IMG/VR virus record: IMGVR_UViG_3300043427_003190
Location: 1 to 34,285 of that record
From: a virus
Reading direction: 5' to 3' (one strand)
DNA length: 34,285 nucleotides
Shown: positions 14,100 to 22,716 of the stretch, in pieces
Layout of the letters: the number at the start of each line of letters is the position of its first letter
Position numbering within the stretch: position 1 is the first letter of the stretch
Notes under the pieces: model-generated
Database searches by the model: none
What the model was told of the DNA's origin: nothing
What the model saw: the letters and a program-made list of their open reading frames with translations, nothing else
Program-made: the position numbers and the translations under genes

Positions 14100-14557
14100 A
14101 ACTAATTGCACATAGGGGAAATATTGATGGTTCCAATCCATTGAGAGAAAATTCTCCAGATTATATTGATGAAGCAATTGATGCTGGGTATGATGTTGAG
14201 GTTGATATCTATTATGATGTTTTTAAAAATGATTTTTATCTCGGACACGATGAACCACAATATGTGGTTACTCCATATTGGTTAGCTCAACGTATGGATA
14301 ACTTGTGGATACATTGTAAAAACATTGATTCTTTATATCATTTTGTCAATAATACCGGTGGATATAATTATTTTTGGCATCAAGAAGATGACTTTACTCT
14401 AACGAGCAAAGGTTACATATGGACTTATCCTGGGAAATCTTATACACCAAAATCTATTATTGTTATGCCTGAAATAAATCAGAAAAATAATCTTTCAGAT
14501 TTAAAGGTAACTAATTGTTTTGGTATTTGTAGTGATTATGTGGTAAAAATAAAATAA
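14096..14557 (+). CDS. GDPD-like (glycerophosphodiester phosphodiesterase) short protein
   Basis: The start KLIAHRGN gives the His6-Arg7 catalytic pair of GDPD enzymes. ENSPDYIDEAIDAGYDVEVD adds Glu35 and Asp37 for metal binding, and LGHDEPQY gives His51. These are the key residues in normal order and spacing. The length, 153 aa, is only about 60 per cent of a canonical GDPD barrel, so it is a reduced form or a capsule-locus variant that may trim a glycerophospho- or similar phosphodiester substituent. ATGA-coupled to the HAD-NTase fusion. With the cytidylyltransferase at 4404, a phosphodiester-linked decoration on the glycan is a reasonable guess. Confidence 0.72.
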   Translation: MKLIAHRGNIDGSNPLRENSPDYIDEAIDAGYDVEVDIYYDVFKNDFYLGHDEPQYVVTPYWLAQRMDNLWIHCKNIDSLYHFVNNTGGYNYFWHQEDDFTLTSKGYIWTYPGKSYTPKSIIVMPEINQKNNLSDLKVTNCFGICSDYVVKIK

Positions 14558-14583
14558 TACTATATACCTTGTAAAAAAATAAA

Positions 14584-15168
14584 ATGACTATTATTCTAAT
14601 GAACAAATATCCAGATGCTTTTAATCATGATACAATTCTCCAAAGTGAATATACAAAATTAGTTGAAAAGCACTCTCCAGATTTATTGATAGAAACTGGA
14701 ACTTATCAGGGGCATACAACAGAATTTTTTTGTAGCTTTGGAATACCTGTAATTACCACTGAATGGTATGAAGATAATTGTGCTGTATCCGCAGAAAGAC
14801 TTAAGAATGAAGACAATGTAACTATCTTTCAAGGAGACAGTGCAACTAGTTTGACTGAAAATTTTCATTTGTTGCAGGGTAAAAAAATAATTGCATTTTT
14901 AGATTCTCACGGACAAGATGATAAAGTTTGCGAAAGAGAATTAGAACTTCTATCAAAATTAGATGTCCCCCCAGTTATTTTAATCCACGATTTTAATGTT
15001 CCTGGTAAAAATTTCCAGGGTGGATATTATGATTATCATCCATATGACTATGATTATTTCAAACCATACTTTGATTTGATTTATAAGGAGGATGGATATA
15101 CTTATAGGTATAATGAACAATCTACTGGTCGCCCACAAGTTGGTGTTATAATTTTAGAACCAAAATAA
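14584..15168 (+). CDS. SAM-dependent methyltransferase-like protein (194 aa)
   Basis: LLIETGTYQGHTTEFF (from about residue 34) resembles the glycine-rich SAM-binding loop (motif I, E/DxGxxxG), TTEWYEDNC fits the acidic residue ending strand 2, TIFQGDSATSL fits the strand-3 Asp, and IAFLDSHGQ fits the strand-4 motif. The order and spacing match class I Rossmann methyltransferases found in O-antigen loci, where they O-methylate sugars. The last 60 residues are Tyr-rich (GGYYDYHPYDYDYFKPYFD). No leader peptide. A 26-base AT-rich gap precedes the ATG; an in-frame ATG five codons later is a possible alternative start. Confidence 0.7.
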   Translation: MTIILMNKYPDAFNHDTILQSEYTKLVEKHSPDLLIETGTYQGHTTEFFCSFGIPVITTEWYEDNCAVSAERLKNEDNVTIFQGDSATSLTENFHLLQGKKIIAFLDSHGQDDKVCERELELLSKLDVPPVILIHDFNVPGKNFQGGYYDYHPYDYDYFKPYFDLIYKEDGYTYRYNEQSTGRPQVGVIILEPK

Positions 15169-15170
15169 TT

Positions 15171-16052
15171 ATGAAGAAAATAAAATTATGGTTCACTGAT
15201 TTTTGGGGACTCTTCGATATTCAAAATAATCTTTTTACATATGCATTGTCACAAAGATATGACCTTGAAGTTACCCCTAATGATCCAGATATAGTGATAA
15301 CTGGTAATTTTGTAGAAAGATATCAAAATTCTAAAATGGTTTACTTTAGTGGAGAACCATTTTACAATATTGGAGTTAATGATTATGCTTTAACTTCTTT
15401 TTATATTAACGAACCAAATTACTATAGGCTCCCTTTATTTCTGTTATATGCATATGATTACTATAAGTATAAATTTACAGCATCATATGATGAAATTCTT
15501 TATAAAAAAATATACTTAGATTTATCTATTCTTGACTATAAGAAAAAATTTTGTTCGTATGTTGCTAGGGGATCTGGTCATCCCGAATGTATCAGAACTT
15601 CTTTTTTTAATGAATTGAATGAATATAAAAAAGTTGATGCCATGGGAGATCACTTAAATAATTCTCCTCGTATTCCCGGAGAATCTGGAACAATATTTGG
15701 TTCAATTAATAAGTGTAATTTTTTGAAACCCTATAAATTTTCTATGGCATTTGAAAACTCATCAAACTATAATGGTAAAATTGGTTATACTACGGAAAAA
15801 ATTTATGAACCAATGATGGCTTTTAGCATTCCAATTTATTGGGGTAATTCGGAAATTCATAAAGATTTTAATACCAATAGTTTTATCAACTGGCACGATT
15901 ATGGTAGTAATCAAAAAGTTATTGAAAGAATAATAGAAATAGATAATGATGATGATCTTTATATGGATTATATGAAAGAAAAATATTCTAACAATGATGA
16001 ACTTTTTAAAATAGATTATTTAATTAATATTTTTGAGGAGATTTTAAAGTGA
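15171..16052 (+). CDS. GT10-family glycosyltransferase, probable alpha-1,3/4-fucosyltransferase
   Basis: The C-terminal half carries the GT10 donor-binding block: FSMAFENSS (about 190-198), GYTTEKIYEPMMAFSIPIYW (205-224) and GNSEIHKDFN, parallel to FAMAFENS...GYxTEKI...PIYWG of bacterial FucTs. The N-terminal half (FTDFWGLFDIQNN, IVITG, MVYFSGEPF) fits the GT-B acceptor domain. These enzymes move L-fucose from GDP-fucose to GlcNAc, glucose or similar residues; gmd and fcl upstream make that donor. Length 293 is short compared with Helicobacter FucTs (about 330-480), and no C-terminal heptad repeats are present. Confidence 0.87.
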   Translation: MKKIKLWFTDFWGLFDIQNNLFTYALSQRYDLEVTPNDPDIVITGNFVERYQNSKMVYFSGEPFYNIGVNDYALTSFYINEPNYYRLPLFLLYAYDYYKYKFTASYDEILYKKIYLDLSILDYKKKFCSYVARGSGHPECIRTSFFNELNEYKKVDAMGDHLNNSPRIPGESGTIFGSINKCNFLKPYKFSMAFENSSNYNGKIGYTTEKIYEPMMAFSIPIYWGNSEIHKDFNTNSFINWHDYGSNQKVIERIIEIDNDDDLYMDYMKEKYSNNDELFKIDYLINIFEEILK

Positions 16053-16681
16053 AGATTTTAAACGAAATATTTGATAAGGTTATGGTCGTAACCACTCCCC
16101 ATTTTCAGCAGAGAATGAAAAATATGGAGGAGCGTTTAGATGGATGTGAATATGAATTTTTCTATGGTGCATATGGTGGAGACCTTGATGTACAAAAATA
16201 TAGAAACCTAGGATCTCGTCTTACTAGAGGGCAACTTGCATGTGCTTTGAGTCATTATCAGGTGTGTGAAAAAATTGTCAATGAAAATCTTGATAACGTT
16301 TTAATCCTTGAAGATGACTGTGCATTTTATCCAGCAGTTAATAATATAAAAGAATACTATTCTCAACTTCCAAGTGATTATGGAATTTTTTTCCTAGGAT
16401 ATGATTGCCCATCATCTAGTCAATACTCTAGTCTTTTGATGGAAGTTGGTAGTGGAAACGTTGGATATACTCATAGTATGAACATGAAAAGATCTTGTGC
16501 AGAGATGATTCTTGAAATCAATAAAGATTTGCTCTGGACTGCGGATGGGGTTTCTTCTCAGGTGTTAAATAGATATAACACTAAGTTTTACTTGGCAAAT
16601 CCAAAGATTACCTATCAAGATAATGATGGTACGACATCAACCTTGGTAGAAGTTGATATTAAGCATGGGATGGGTTTATGA
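16049..16681 (+). CDS. GT25-family glycosyltransferase (LgtB/LpsA-like)
   Basis: GTG 16049 is the start: GAGGAG lies 8 bases upstream and the codon overlaps the previous TGA. Residues 58-70 (LTRGQLACALSHY) and 84-91 (VLILEDDC) are the two diagnostic blocks of GT25, giving the acceptor/metal region and the EDD motif; YDCPSSSQYS and GYTHSMNMKRSCAEMI fit the later HAY-like block. Family members transfer galactose or similar sugars onto lipooligosaccharide or, in collagen-modifying relatives, onto hydroxylysine. At 210 aa it is near the short end of the family. Cytosolic, no membrane segment. Confidence 0.88.
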   Translation: MKILNEIFDKVMVVTTPHFQQRMKNMEERLDGCEYEFFYGAYGGDLDVQKYRNLGSRLTRGQLACALSHYQVCEKIVNENLDNVLILEDDCAFYPAVNNIKEYYSQLPSDYGIFFLGYDCPSSSQYSSLLMEVGSGNVGYTHSMNMKRSCAEMILEINKDLLWTADGVSSQVLNRYNTKFYLANPKITYQDNDGTTSTLVEVDIKHGMGL

Positions 16682-17367
16682 ATTTTACTTTTGGTATAGT
16701 AACTTCTGGTACGATGGACAATCGTGTCCATCTTGTTATTGATAGTATAGAGCAACTTAATATACCAGAATATGAAATTTTAATCATTGGCAATAGTTCA
16801 GTTTCTAGGAATAGGACAAAAATTATTCCATTTGATGAAACTCAAAGAAAAGCATGGATTACAAAGAAAAAGAATTTAATTACTGAAAATGCTAAGTATG
16901 AGAATATTGTCTATTCTCATGACTATCTTTATTATGACCCGGATTGGTATTCTGGATGGTTAAAGTATGGTGATGATTATAAGGTTTGTATGAATCGCTT
17001 AATTCAACCTGACGGAACAAGATATCGTGATTGGTGTATCTGGCCTCATAATAATAATTTTGTTGATGGTATTGTAACTCGTCAGAGAGGATGTTTACTT
17101 CCTTACGATATGACACATCTTTCTAAGTATCTTTATTTTTCTGGTGCTTACTGGGTTGGTAAAAAAGATGTAATGACTGAGTTTCCACTAAATGAAGATT
17201 TACTTTGGGGTCAAAGTGAAGATGTTGAGTGGTCTATGAGAATTCGTGAAAAATATAATTTTTCCATGAACAAATATTCCTCTGTTCATTTAATGATGCA
17301 AAAAGATAGAGCATTTGATGAACCAGATGAACTTGCTATTGAACAATTATTAATGATTAAGGAATAA
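16678..17367 (+). CDS. GT-A (GT2-like) glycosyltransferase (229 aa)
   Basis: ATGA-coupled to the GT25 gene. The start FTFGIVTSGTMDNRVHLVID with EILIIGNSSVSRNRTKIIPF is the usual strand-helix-strand of GT2 enzymes, YSHDYLYYDPDWY supplies an acidic site, and LYFSGAYWVGKKDVM with PLNEDLLWGQSEDVEWSMRI is the acceptor/ED motif seen in GT2-type and galactosyltransferase C-domains. I recall close relatives in marine cyanophage glycan clusters. Donor and acceptor cannot be told. Compact length, without membrane helices, points to soluble enzyme working on a soluble or membrane-surface acceptor. Confidence 0.75.
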   Translation: MNFTFGIVTSGTMDNRVHLVIDSIEQLNIPEYEILIIGNSSVSRNRTKIIPFDETQRKAWITKKKNLITENAKYENIVYSHDYLYYDPDWYSGWLKYGDDYKVCMNRLIQPDGTRYRDWCIWPHNNNFVDGIVTRQRGCLLPYDMTHLSKYLYFSGAYWVGKKDVMTEFPLNEDLLWGQSEDVEWSMRIREKYNFSMNKYSSVHLMMQKDRAFDEPDELAIEQLLMIKE

Positions 17368-17370
17368 ATT

Positions 17371-18159
17371 ATGAGTCGCTGTTGCTTTATTATATTCGCA
17401 CATTCTACAGTTCATGATGTAGATGACCTTGAGGACATGATTGAAAATATAGAATATTTTCATAATGATTGTGATTTTATTGCTAACCATCCAAATATAA
17501 TTCACCCAAAGGTAAGAGTTCATCATATTCCAGGTACTCTCAATCAATCTGATTTTATCTTTGGTGTATACGTTAAAATACTTAATGAATTATCTGTAGA
17601 AGAAATAAAATCATTCGATCACTTTTGTTTAGTATCCGCTAATCAATATTTTGTGAATCAAATTAAATTTGAAAAAGGTGTAAATTATGTTCAGTTTTAT
17701 AATACAGAAAACTGGGATGATCTTTATACTGGAAAAGACATGGATAAAACTATTATAGGTTTTCCTCTTGAACAACCTTATGGACGTTGGGATCCAAAAG
17801 ATTTATATAAAGTTTATGGGATTAAAACACCGATGCCATCTAATTGGGAGTGTTTAACTCTTACCACTGAAGCGATGCTTTTGGCAAAAGAGAATGTTGA
17901 CTTTTGCGTGGAGACATATTATAATCAAGATATGATTAGTATATTCCCTGGTTATATGGCTCTCATGTCCGGACAATCATGGGAATTTCCAGCTCATTTT
18001 GGAACTTATGACCCCTCTAATCGTTCCTTAAAAAATCAAATTACTTTTCCTGAACAAATAATTGAAAAAAGAAATGCTGGATATTTTAGCATTAAAAGAT
18101 TTAATTATAAAAAAAATTGTCCAGCAAAAGAGTTTGTCAGAAAAAATTATATGAGGTAG
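17371..18159 (+). CDS. Putative glycosyltransferase, possibly GT14-like (262 aa)
   Basis: The N terminus (RCCFIIFAHSTVHDVDDLED, then CDFIANHPN, VRVHHIPGTLNQSDFIFGVY) has the shape of a nucleotide-sugar transferase start: strand, helix with DD, strand with NHP, and a W/Y/F plus acid segment (HFCLVSANQYFVNQ). The I-branching GT14 family shows a similar FIIFAH...H...LVSAND plan, which is my basis for the suggestion. The C-terminal end is basic (SIKRFNYKKNCPAKEFVRKN). No canonical DxD is clear. Cluster position between GT genes supports transferase; confidence is moderate. Confidence 0.5.
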   Translation: MSRCCFIIFAHSTVHDVDDLEDMIENIEYFHNDCDFIANHPNIIHPKVRVHHIPGTLNQSDFIFGVYVKILNELSVEEIKSFDHFCLVSANQYFVNQIKFEKGVNYVQFYNTENWDDLYTGKDMDKTIIGFPLEQPYGRWDPKDLYKVYGIKTPMPSNWECLTLTTEAMLLAKENVDFCVETYYNQDMISIFPGYMALMSGQSWEFPAHFGTYDPSNRSLKNQITFPEQIIEKRNAGYFSIKRFNYKKNCPAKEFVRKNYMR

Positions 18160-18160
18160 T

Positions 18161-18487
18161 ATGAAAGAAAAACTAATTAGTTATTTTCAAAAATTTTCTA
18201 ATAAAGACATTGACGGATTATCTGAAATGTTTTCGGATGATATTAGACTTTCTGATTGGGAAATCATGGAGTTTGGTAAGAGTGATGTTTTAAAAGCAAA
18301 TCAGAAGATTTTTGATTCTGTTCAATCCATTACTGCAAAACCAGTTAACTTTTATTTCGACAATGAGGATACTTTTGCTGTTGAAATTTTGATTGTAATA
18401 AATCAAAATGAAATTTTAGAAGTGGTTGACATTATTTCTTTTAATGAAAATGGATTAATCAATTCTATTAAAGCATATAAAAAATGA
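18161..18487 (+). CDS. NTF2/SnoaL-like small protein (108 aa)
   Basis: The layout of a long N-terminal helix (MKEKLISYFQKFSNKDIDGL), the segment SEMFSDDIRLSDWEIMEFGK, a helix and then several long strands (VEILIVINQNEILEVVDIIS, then LINSIKAYK) is the cone-shaped NTF2-like fold. SnoaL-like members in biosynthetic clusters are isomerases, cyclases or binding modules, and the Asp/Trp near 'LSDWE' face the pocket. It may act on a keto-sugar intermediate, but there is no direct evidence. A GAGGTA sits just before the ATG, and its stop overlaps the next gene. Confidence 0.7.
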   Translation: MKEKLISYFQKFSNKDIDGLSEMFSDDIRLSDWEIMEFGKSDVLKANQKIFDSVQSITAKPVNFYFDNEDTFAVEILIVINQNEILEVVDIISFNENGLINSIKAYKK

Positions 18488-19392
18488 AAAAAGTTGCAGT
18501 TATACTTTTATGTGGACAAAAACTTGAAGAATTATTTTGGAAGTCCTATTTAAATTGCAAATCTGGATATCCTCATGATTTAATTTTTGTTCACAGAAAT
18601 TTCATGGGTGTTCCTAATAACATTGAAAATATTGATGGAAGTCTAATATTAGAAAATAAAATAATAAATGGAAATGATGTACCGCACTTAGCTTTTGGTG
18701 CGTACAGGCATTTCTTTTATAAGTATAGAGATGATTATGAATATTTTATTTTTATTTCAGATGATGTAGTTCTTAAAAGAGATAATTGGTTAAAGAGTAT
18801 TGTAGATGTTCTAAGTGTACATGAAAAAATTGGATTTGGTGCAAGTCAAATTCTTCATGGAAAGTATGGAAATAAAAAATATCCTCATCCTCCACATCTG
18901 AAAGCTCCATTCTGGTTTGCTAAAACAGAATGTTTAAATAAGATTGATTGGCAATTTCAAAATACTTGGGACGGTGAACTGAGTATAGCCGATCAATGTA
19001 CCGCAGTTAATTATGTTGGGGTTCAAGTTGGTAATAAAATAAATCTTGGATATGATTCTTGTGAAGCAAATATGGCTACAGAAATATCTACACATGTTAC
19101 TCAAATATTGGAGAAAACATATTATCCCCATCTTTGGCCATACGGTAAGCATGATATTGATAATCCCGATCTTTTCGTTGATTATTTGTATGATTTAGAA
19201 AGTGATGAAGTATCAAAGCAAATAATTAATGTCCCAGATCCATATATTGGATCTCAGAATGCAATTTTAGATACTGAACCTTTTCATGGATTAATTTATT
19301 ATCCTTCACTAGAAACTGCTAAAAAACATTCTTTGGTAACAGAATTTCCTCAAAATATTAATATCTTATCATCTGTTTTGAATAATGGATAA
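18484..19392 (+). CDS. GT-A-like glycosyltransferase (302 aa), possibly shortened by a stop codon
   Basis: VAVILLCGQKLEELFWKSYL opens a GT-A-type Rossmann half and YEYFIFISDDVVLKRDNWLK supplies the DD metal site; PFWFAKTECLNKI and a HDIDNPD segment fill the acceptor half. The family is unclear. The TAA at 19390-19392 is followed by 25 further sense codons in the same frame, ending at TGA 19465-19467, which overlaps the next ATG (ATGA) as elsewhere in the cluster. The tail begins NYFITSINFMNQ. A nonsense mutation or stop-codon read-through is possible, so a full-length form would be about 328 residues. Confidence 0.68.
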   Translation: MKKVAVILLCGQKLEELFWKSYLNCKSGYPHDLIFVHRNFMGVPNNIENIDGSLILENKIINGNDVPHLAFGAYRHFFYKYRDDYEYFIFISDDVVLKRDNWLKSIVDVLSVHEKIGFGASQILHGKYGNKKYPHPPHLKAPFWFAKTECLNKIDWQFQNTWDGELSIADQCTAVNYVGVQVGNKINLGYDSCEANMATEISTHVTQILEKTYYPHLWPYGKHDIDNPDLFVDYLYDLESDEVSKQIINVPDPYIGSQNAILDTEPFHGLIYYPSLETAKKHSLVTEFPQNINILSSVLNNG

Positions 19393-19463
19393 AATTATTT
19401 TATTACTTCTATTAATTTTATGAATCAACATTTTCATGACCTTTCTATTAAAGTATACGAGCA

Positions 19464-20276
19464 ATGAAGAAAAAGTTTAATCTAATGAGTGACACTTTCA
19501 CTCATTTAACTGGCGGAAACAAAGGGTATTCTGTTCACGGAAAGGAATCTAAGTATATTGAGTGGGTAAAGGACCCTTCTCTTGAAATTTCTTTTTACGT
19601 TGATGATACAATTCCAACAGCCTTCAATGATAATGTATCCGGTAAAAAATATGCTTGGCTATTAGAATCAAAGTATATTAAACCTGGAATTGTTAATGCA
19701 GTAAAAAGTAATTATAAATTGTATCTCGATACTTTTGATTCAATTTTTACTCATAATCAAGAACTTCTTGCACTTGATTCAAGATTTAAATGGTGTCCTG
19801 CCCAAGGATTTTGGATCAAAGAACCTAAAATTTATGAAAAGACAAAGATGATTTCAATGATATCATCTAATAAAACTATGACAGAAGGACAAAGGCAACG
19901 TCTTCAATGGGTTGAGATGATTGGAGAACAAGTTGATCTTTATGGTCGTGGATTTAACGAAATTAGTGATAAGGAAGAAGGTCTTTGTGACTATATGTTT
20001 TCTGTAGTAATTGAAAACGGATTTTATGAATCTTATTTCACTGAAAAGATTATGGACTGTTTTGCTACCGGGACTATTCCTGTTTATATGGGATCTCCTG
20101 ACATTGGTAAATACTTTAACAAGGATGGAATTATTGATTTAACCGAAGAGTTTGATGTCTCAGAAGAAATCTACAATAGTAAAATAGATGCTATTGTGGA
20201 TAATCTTGAACGTGTAAAACAATACGAAGTCCTTGAAGATTTTATTTACCTTAATTATTTTGGAGATGGGGAATGA
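19464..20276 (+). CDS. GT10-like glycosyltransferase, candidate fucosyltransferase (270 aa)
   Basis: MFSVVIENGFYESYFTEKI (about 178-196), then MDCFATGTIPVYMGSPDI, matches the GT10 donor block (F.vv.EN....Y.TEKi.d.f..G.iPvY.G). WCPAQGFWIKEPKIYEKTKM precedes it and MISSNKTMTEGQRQR resembles the start of the donor domain (SNK). The N-terminal part (WLLESKYIKPG, FDSIFTHNQELL) has the acceptor-domain look. It differs clearly from the other GT10 protein at 15171, so the two probably make different linkages. It may use GDP-fucose or another GDP-sugar. ATGA with the next gene. Confidence 0.75.
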   Translation: MKKKFNLMSDTFTHLTGGNKGYSVHGKESKYIEWVKDPSLEISFYVDDTIPTAFNDNVSGKKYAWLLESKYIKPGIVNAVKSNYKLYLDTFDSIFTHNQELLALDSRFKWCPAQGFWIKEPKIYEKTKMISMISSNKTMTEGQRQRLQWVEMIGEQVDLYGRGFNEISDKEEGLCDYMFSVVIENGFYESYFTEKIMDCFATGTIPVYMGSPDIGKYFNKDGIIDLTEEFDVSEEIYNSKIDAIVDNLERVKQYEVLEDFIYLNYFGDGE

Positions 20277-21121
20277 CAATTAGTTATAATCGACTAGGTT
20301 CAAATGGTCGTCTTGGAAATCAGATGTTTCAATACGCTGGTCTTCGGGGAATTGCAGAAAATCGTGGATTTAACTGGTTGATTCCAAAACCAGATAGTTA
20401 TGGTGATTCTAATTATGGTCTCTTTGATTGTTTTGAAATGTCTTCGGTAAAAGAAGATAATTTTGGACTCTTAGACGCACAGAGTATTGCTACAGGAAAG
20501 TTTCACTTTGATGAGGAGTTTTTTAACAACTGCCCAGATAATGTAAATCTTCATGACTATTTTACTACGGAAAAATATTTTTCAAATGTAAAAGATATTA
20601 TCAGGAAAGATTTTGTTTTTAAAACGGAAATTCTTGAATCTTGTAAAGAGATTGTTGATGAATTAGATAATCCTATTTTTATACATGTTCGGCGTGGTGA
20701 TTTTGCTGCCAATCAAAATGCTCATCCAATATGTCCGATTTCTTATTATGAAAAATCTTTAAAACACTTTGATCCAAGTTCTCCTGTTCTTGTTTTTTCT
20801 GATGACATTGAATGGTGTAAAGAGCAAGATTTGTTTAAAGATGATAGATTCATGATCTCGGAGTACAATGAAAAGTATCCTCAAACATCTGATACATTAT
20901 TTGGTAGACAACAAGCTTTAGTTCCTTATTATGATTTGTGTATGATGTCTTTGTGTGCTGGTGGTATCATTGCAAATAGTACAATGAGTTGGTGGGGTGC
21001 ATGGTTGATAGAAAATCCAACTCAACCAATTGTTTATCCAAATCCTTGGTTTGGTGAGCAATACAAAGACTACATTATGACTGATTTATTCCCATCATCT
21101 TGGATTGAGCAGGAGGTTTAA
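20273..21121 (+). CDS. GT11 alpha-1,2-fucosyltransferase
   Basis: GRLGNQMFQYAGLRGIAENR (residues 12-31) and FIHVRRGDFAANQ (His138, Arg140, Arg141, Asp143) are the two classic GT11 motifs, and NSTMSWWGAWL is the third; the Arg pair binds the phosphates of GDP-fucose. Such enzymes add L-fucose alpha-1,2 to galactose or similar, as in Helicobacter FutC and E. coli WbsJ/WbgL. Length 282 is normal for bacterial enzymes. It overlaps the previous gene by ATGA and is followed by a strong AGGAGG signal for the next. The GDP-fucose donor is made by gmd/fcl in the same transcript. Confidence 0.94.
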   Translation: MTISYNRLGSNGRLGNQMFQYAGLRGIAENRGFNWLIPKPDSYGDSNYGLFDCFEMSSVKEDNFGLLDAQSIATGKFHFDEEFFNNCPDNVNLHDYFTTEKYFSNVKDIIRKDFVFKTEILESCKEIVDELDNPIFIHVRRGDFAANQNAHPICPISYYEKSLKHFDPSSPVLVFSDDIEWCKEQDLFKDDRFMISEYNEKYPQTSDTLFGRQQALVPYYDLCMMSLCAGGIIANSTMSWWGAWLIENPTQPIVYPNPWFGEQYKDYIMTDLFPSSWIEQEV

Positions 21122-21122
21122 T

Positions 21123-21938
21123 ATGGAAGATATTACTTACATAATGCCAACTAGAATTGAAAGTGGTGATAGACTTAGGAATGTTGTTACTTCAGTTTCT
21201 TATATTTTAAAAAATATTCCTGATGCTAAAGTATTGGTAAAAGAAGTAGATAAGCAATCAGTATTCTCTGAACATGCTCTGCCATTAATTCAAAAGTATG
21301 CTCCTACAGATAATCTAAGACATATTTTTGAGGAAAATAGTGAAGATATTTTTCATAAAACTCGCTATTTGAATGACTTGATTATTGAAGCAGATACTGA
21401 AATTGTTGTTAGTCATGACGTTGATGTAATCTATCCATTACAAAGTCATAGCATGGCATACCAATTAATTAAAATGGATAGGTGTGATGTTGTTTATCCA
21501 TATGGATGTGGCGTTTACCAATATCAAGTTAATAATTATGAAACTCTTTTTCAGGAGTTTTTAGAAAAAGATTTTGATATTGATTTTATTATGCCTCAAT
21601 GTAGAACTGAAGCATCTACAATTGGTTGGACTCAGTTTTATAACCGTAAAAAAGTTATAGAAGGGTATATGTGGAATGAAGCATTCCTTTCTTGGGGTGC
21701 GGAAGATTGTGAATTTTATTTCAGATTCAATGCTTTAGGGTATAGAGTTGGTAGAATTGATGGACCAATTTGGCACTTTGAACACGGTAGAACACATAAC
21801 TCACACTATCATAATCCAAAGTTCCAACAAAATCATAATCTTTGGCAATGGATGAGAGAGCAAAAATCTGATATGATAAAAAGTTATTATGACAATCAAC
21901 CTTATGTAAAACGGAGAAAGACTGATGCTGGCATTTAA
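21123..21938 (+). CDS. Two-part glycosyltransferase, GT2/GT7-like (galactosyltransferase C-domain)
   Basis: AGGAGG at 21111-21116 sets ATG 21123 as the start. The N-terminal part (DITYIMPTRIESGDRLRNVV) is GT2-like, with SHDVDVIYP (Asp99, Asp101) as metal motif. FLSWGAEDCEFYFRFNALGY (189-206 region) followed by IWHFEHGR is the WGxEDxEf...GY motif of the GT7 C-terminal galactosyl/chondroitin-type domain. Such enzymes add hexoses or hexosamines. Cytosolic, 271 aa. It lies between two GT11 genes, so it may build the acceptor disaccharide that the fucosyltransferases cap. Confidence 0.83.
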   Translation: MEDITYIMPTRIESGDRLRNVVTSVSYILKNIPDAKVLVKEVDKQSVFSEHALPLIQKYAPTDNLRHIFEENSEDIFHKTRYLNDLIIEADTEIVVSHDVDVIYPLQSHSMAYQLIKMDRCDVVYPYGCGVYQYQVNNYETLFQEFLEKDFDIDFIMPQCRTEASTIGWTQFYNRKKVIEGYMWNEAFLSWGAEDCEFYFRFNALGYRVGRIDGPIWHFEHGRTHNSHYHNPKFQQNHNLWQWMREQKSDMIKSYYDNQPYVKRRKTDAGI

Positions 21939-22716
21939 TCATTTAGGAAAACTTGGAAGACTTGGAAATCAAATGTTTCAGTATGCCTCATTGAGAGGTA
22001 TTGCTGCAAATCGTGGATATGATTTTGGTGTTGCACCTTCTGCATTTAGTGATCTTTGGCAAGAACATCAGTTATTTGAAGTTTTTGAATTGCCGAATTT
22101 GCAGAGAAATAATATTAAATATCTTGATGGTGGATACGCACCTATAGCTAAAGAAAAGCATTTTGAATTTGATGAATTGCTTTTCATGCAATGTCCGAAT
22201 GATGTATCTTTATGGGGATTTTTTCAAAGTGAAAAATATTTCCAAAATATTGCTGATAGTATAAGAGAAGATTTTACTTTTAGATCTCATATTCTAGAAC
22301 CATGTCGTGACATGATGATGGGAGTTGGTGATGCAGTATCTCTACATGTTAGACGTACTGATTACACAACTGATCCAAATCATACTGCCTTGAGCATTAA
22401 GTATTATGAAAAGGCACTCAGTCATTTCCCAGAAGATGCCACTGTAATTATTTTTACTGATGACCAAGAGTGGTGTCAGCAGCAAGAACTTTTTGCTCCA
22501 GACAGATTTATGATTGCTGAGAAGAATCCTAATTCTGTTGATATGTGCCTTATGACTTTGTGTAAGGGTCATATTATCGCTAATAGTTCTTTCAGTTGGT
22601 GGGGTGCGTGGTTATCTCAATCTAATAAAGTAGTTGCACCTAATGTTTGGTTTGGTCCAAGTAATCAACATAAAACTACTAAAGATCTTTTGCCACCTAG
22701 GTGGACAGTTATATGA
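21925..22716 (+). CDS. Second GT11 fucosyltransferase
   Basis: GRLGNQMFQYASLRGIAANR (residues 11-30) and SLHVRRTDYTTDPN (His141, Arg143, Arg144, Asp146) carry the GT11 signatures; NSSFSWWGAWLSQSNK is the third block. It resembles the protein encoded at 20273 in motif and length (263 versus 282) but the middle differs much, so it is an old paralogue or separate acquisition rather than a recent duplication. ATG 21925 lies within the previous gene's end (14-base overlap). The HVRRTDY variant is common among cyanobacterial and phage GT11 enzymes. Confidence 0.94.
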   Translation: MLAFNHLGKLGRLGNQMFQYASLRGIAANRGYDFGVAPSAFSDLWQEHQLFEVFELPNLQRNNIKYLDGGYAPIAKEKHFEFDELLFMQCPNDVSLWGFFQSEKYFQNIADSIREDFTFRSHILEPCRDMMMGVGDAVSLHVRRTDYTTDPNHTALSIKYYEKALSHFPEDATVIIFTDDQEWCQQQELFAPDRFMIAEKNPNSVDMCLMTLCKGHIIANSSFSWWGAWLSQSNKVVAPNVWFGPSNQHKTTKDLLPPRWTVI

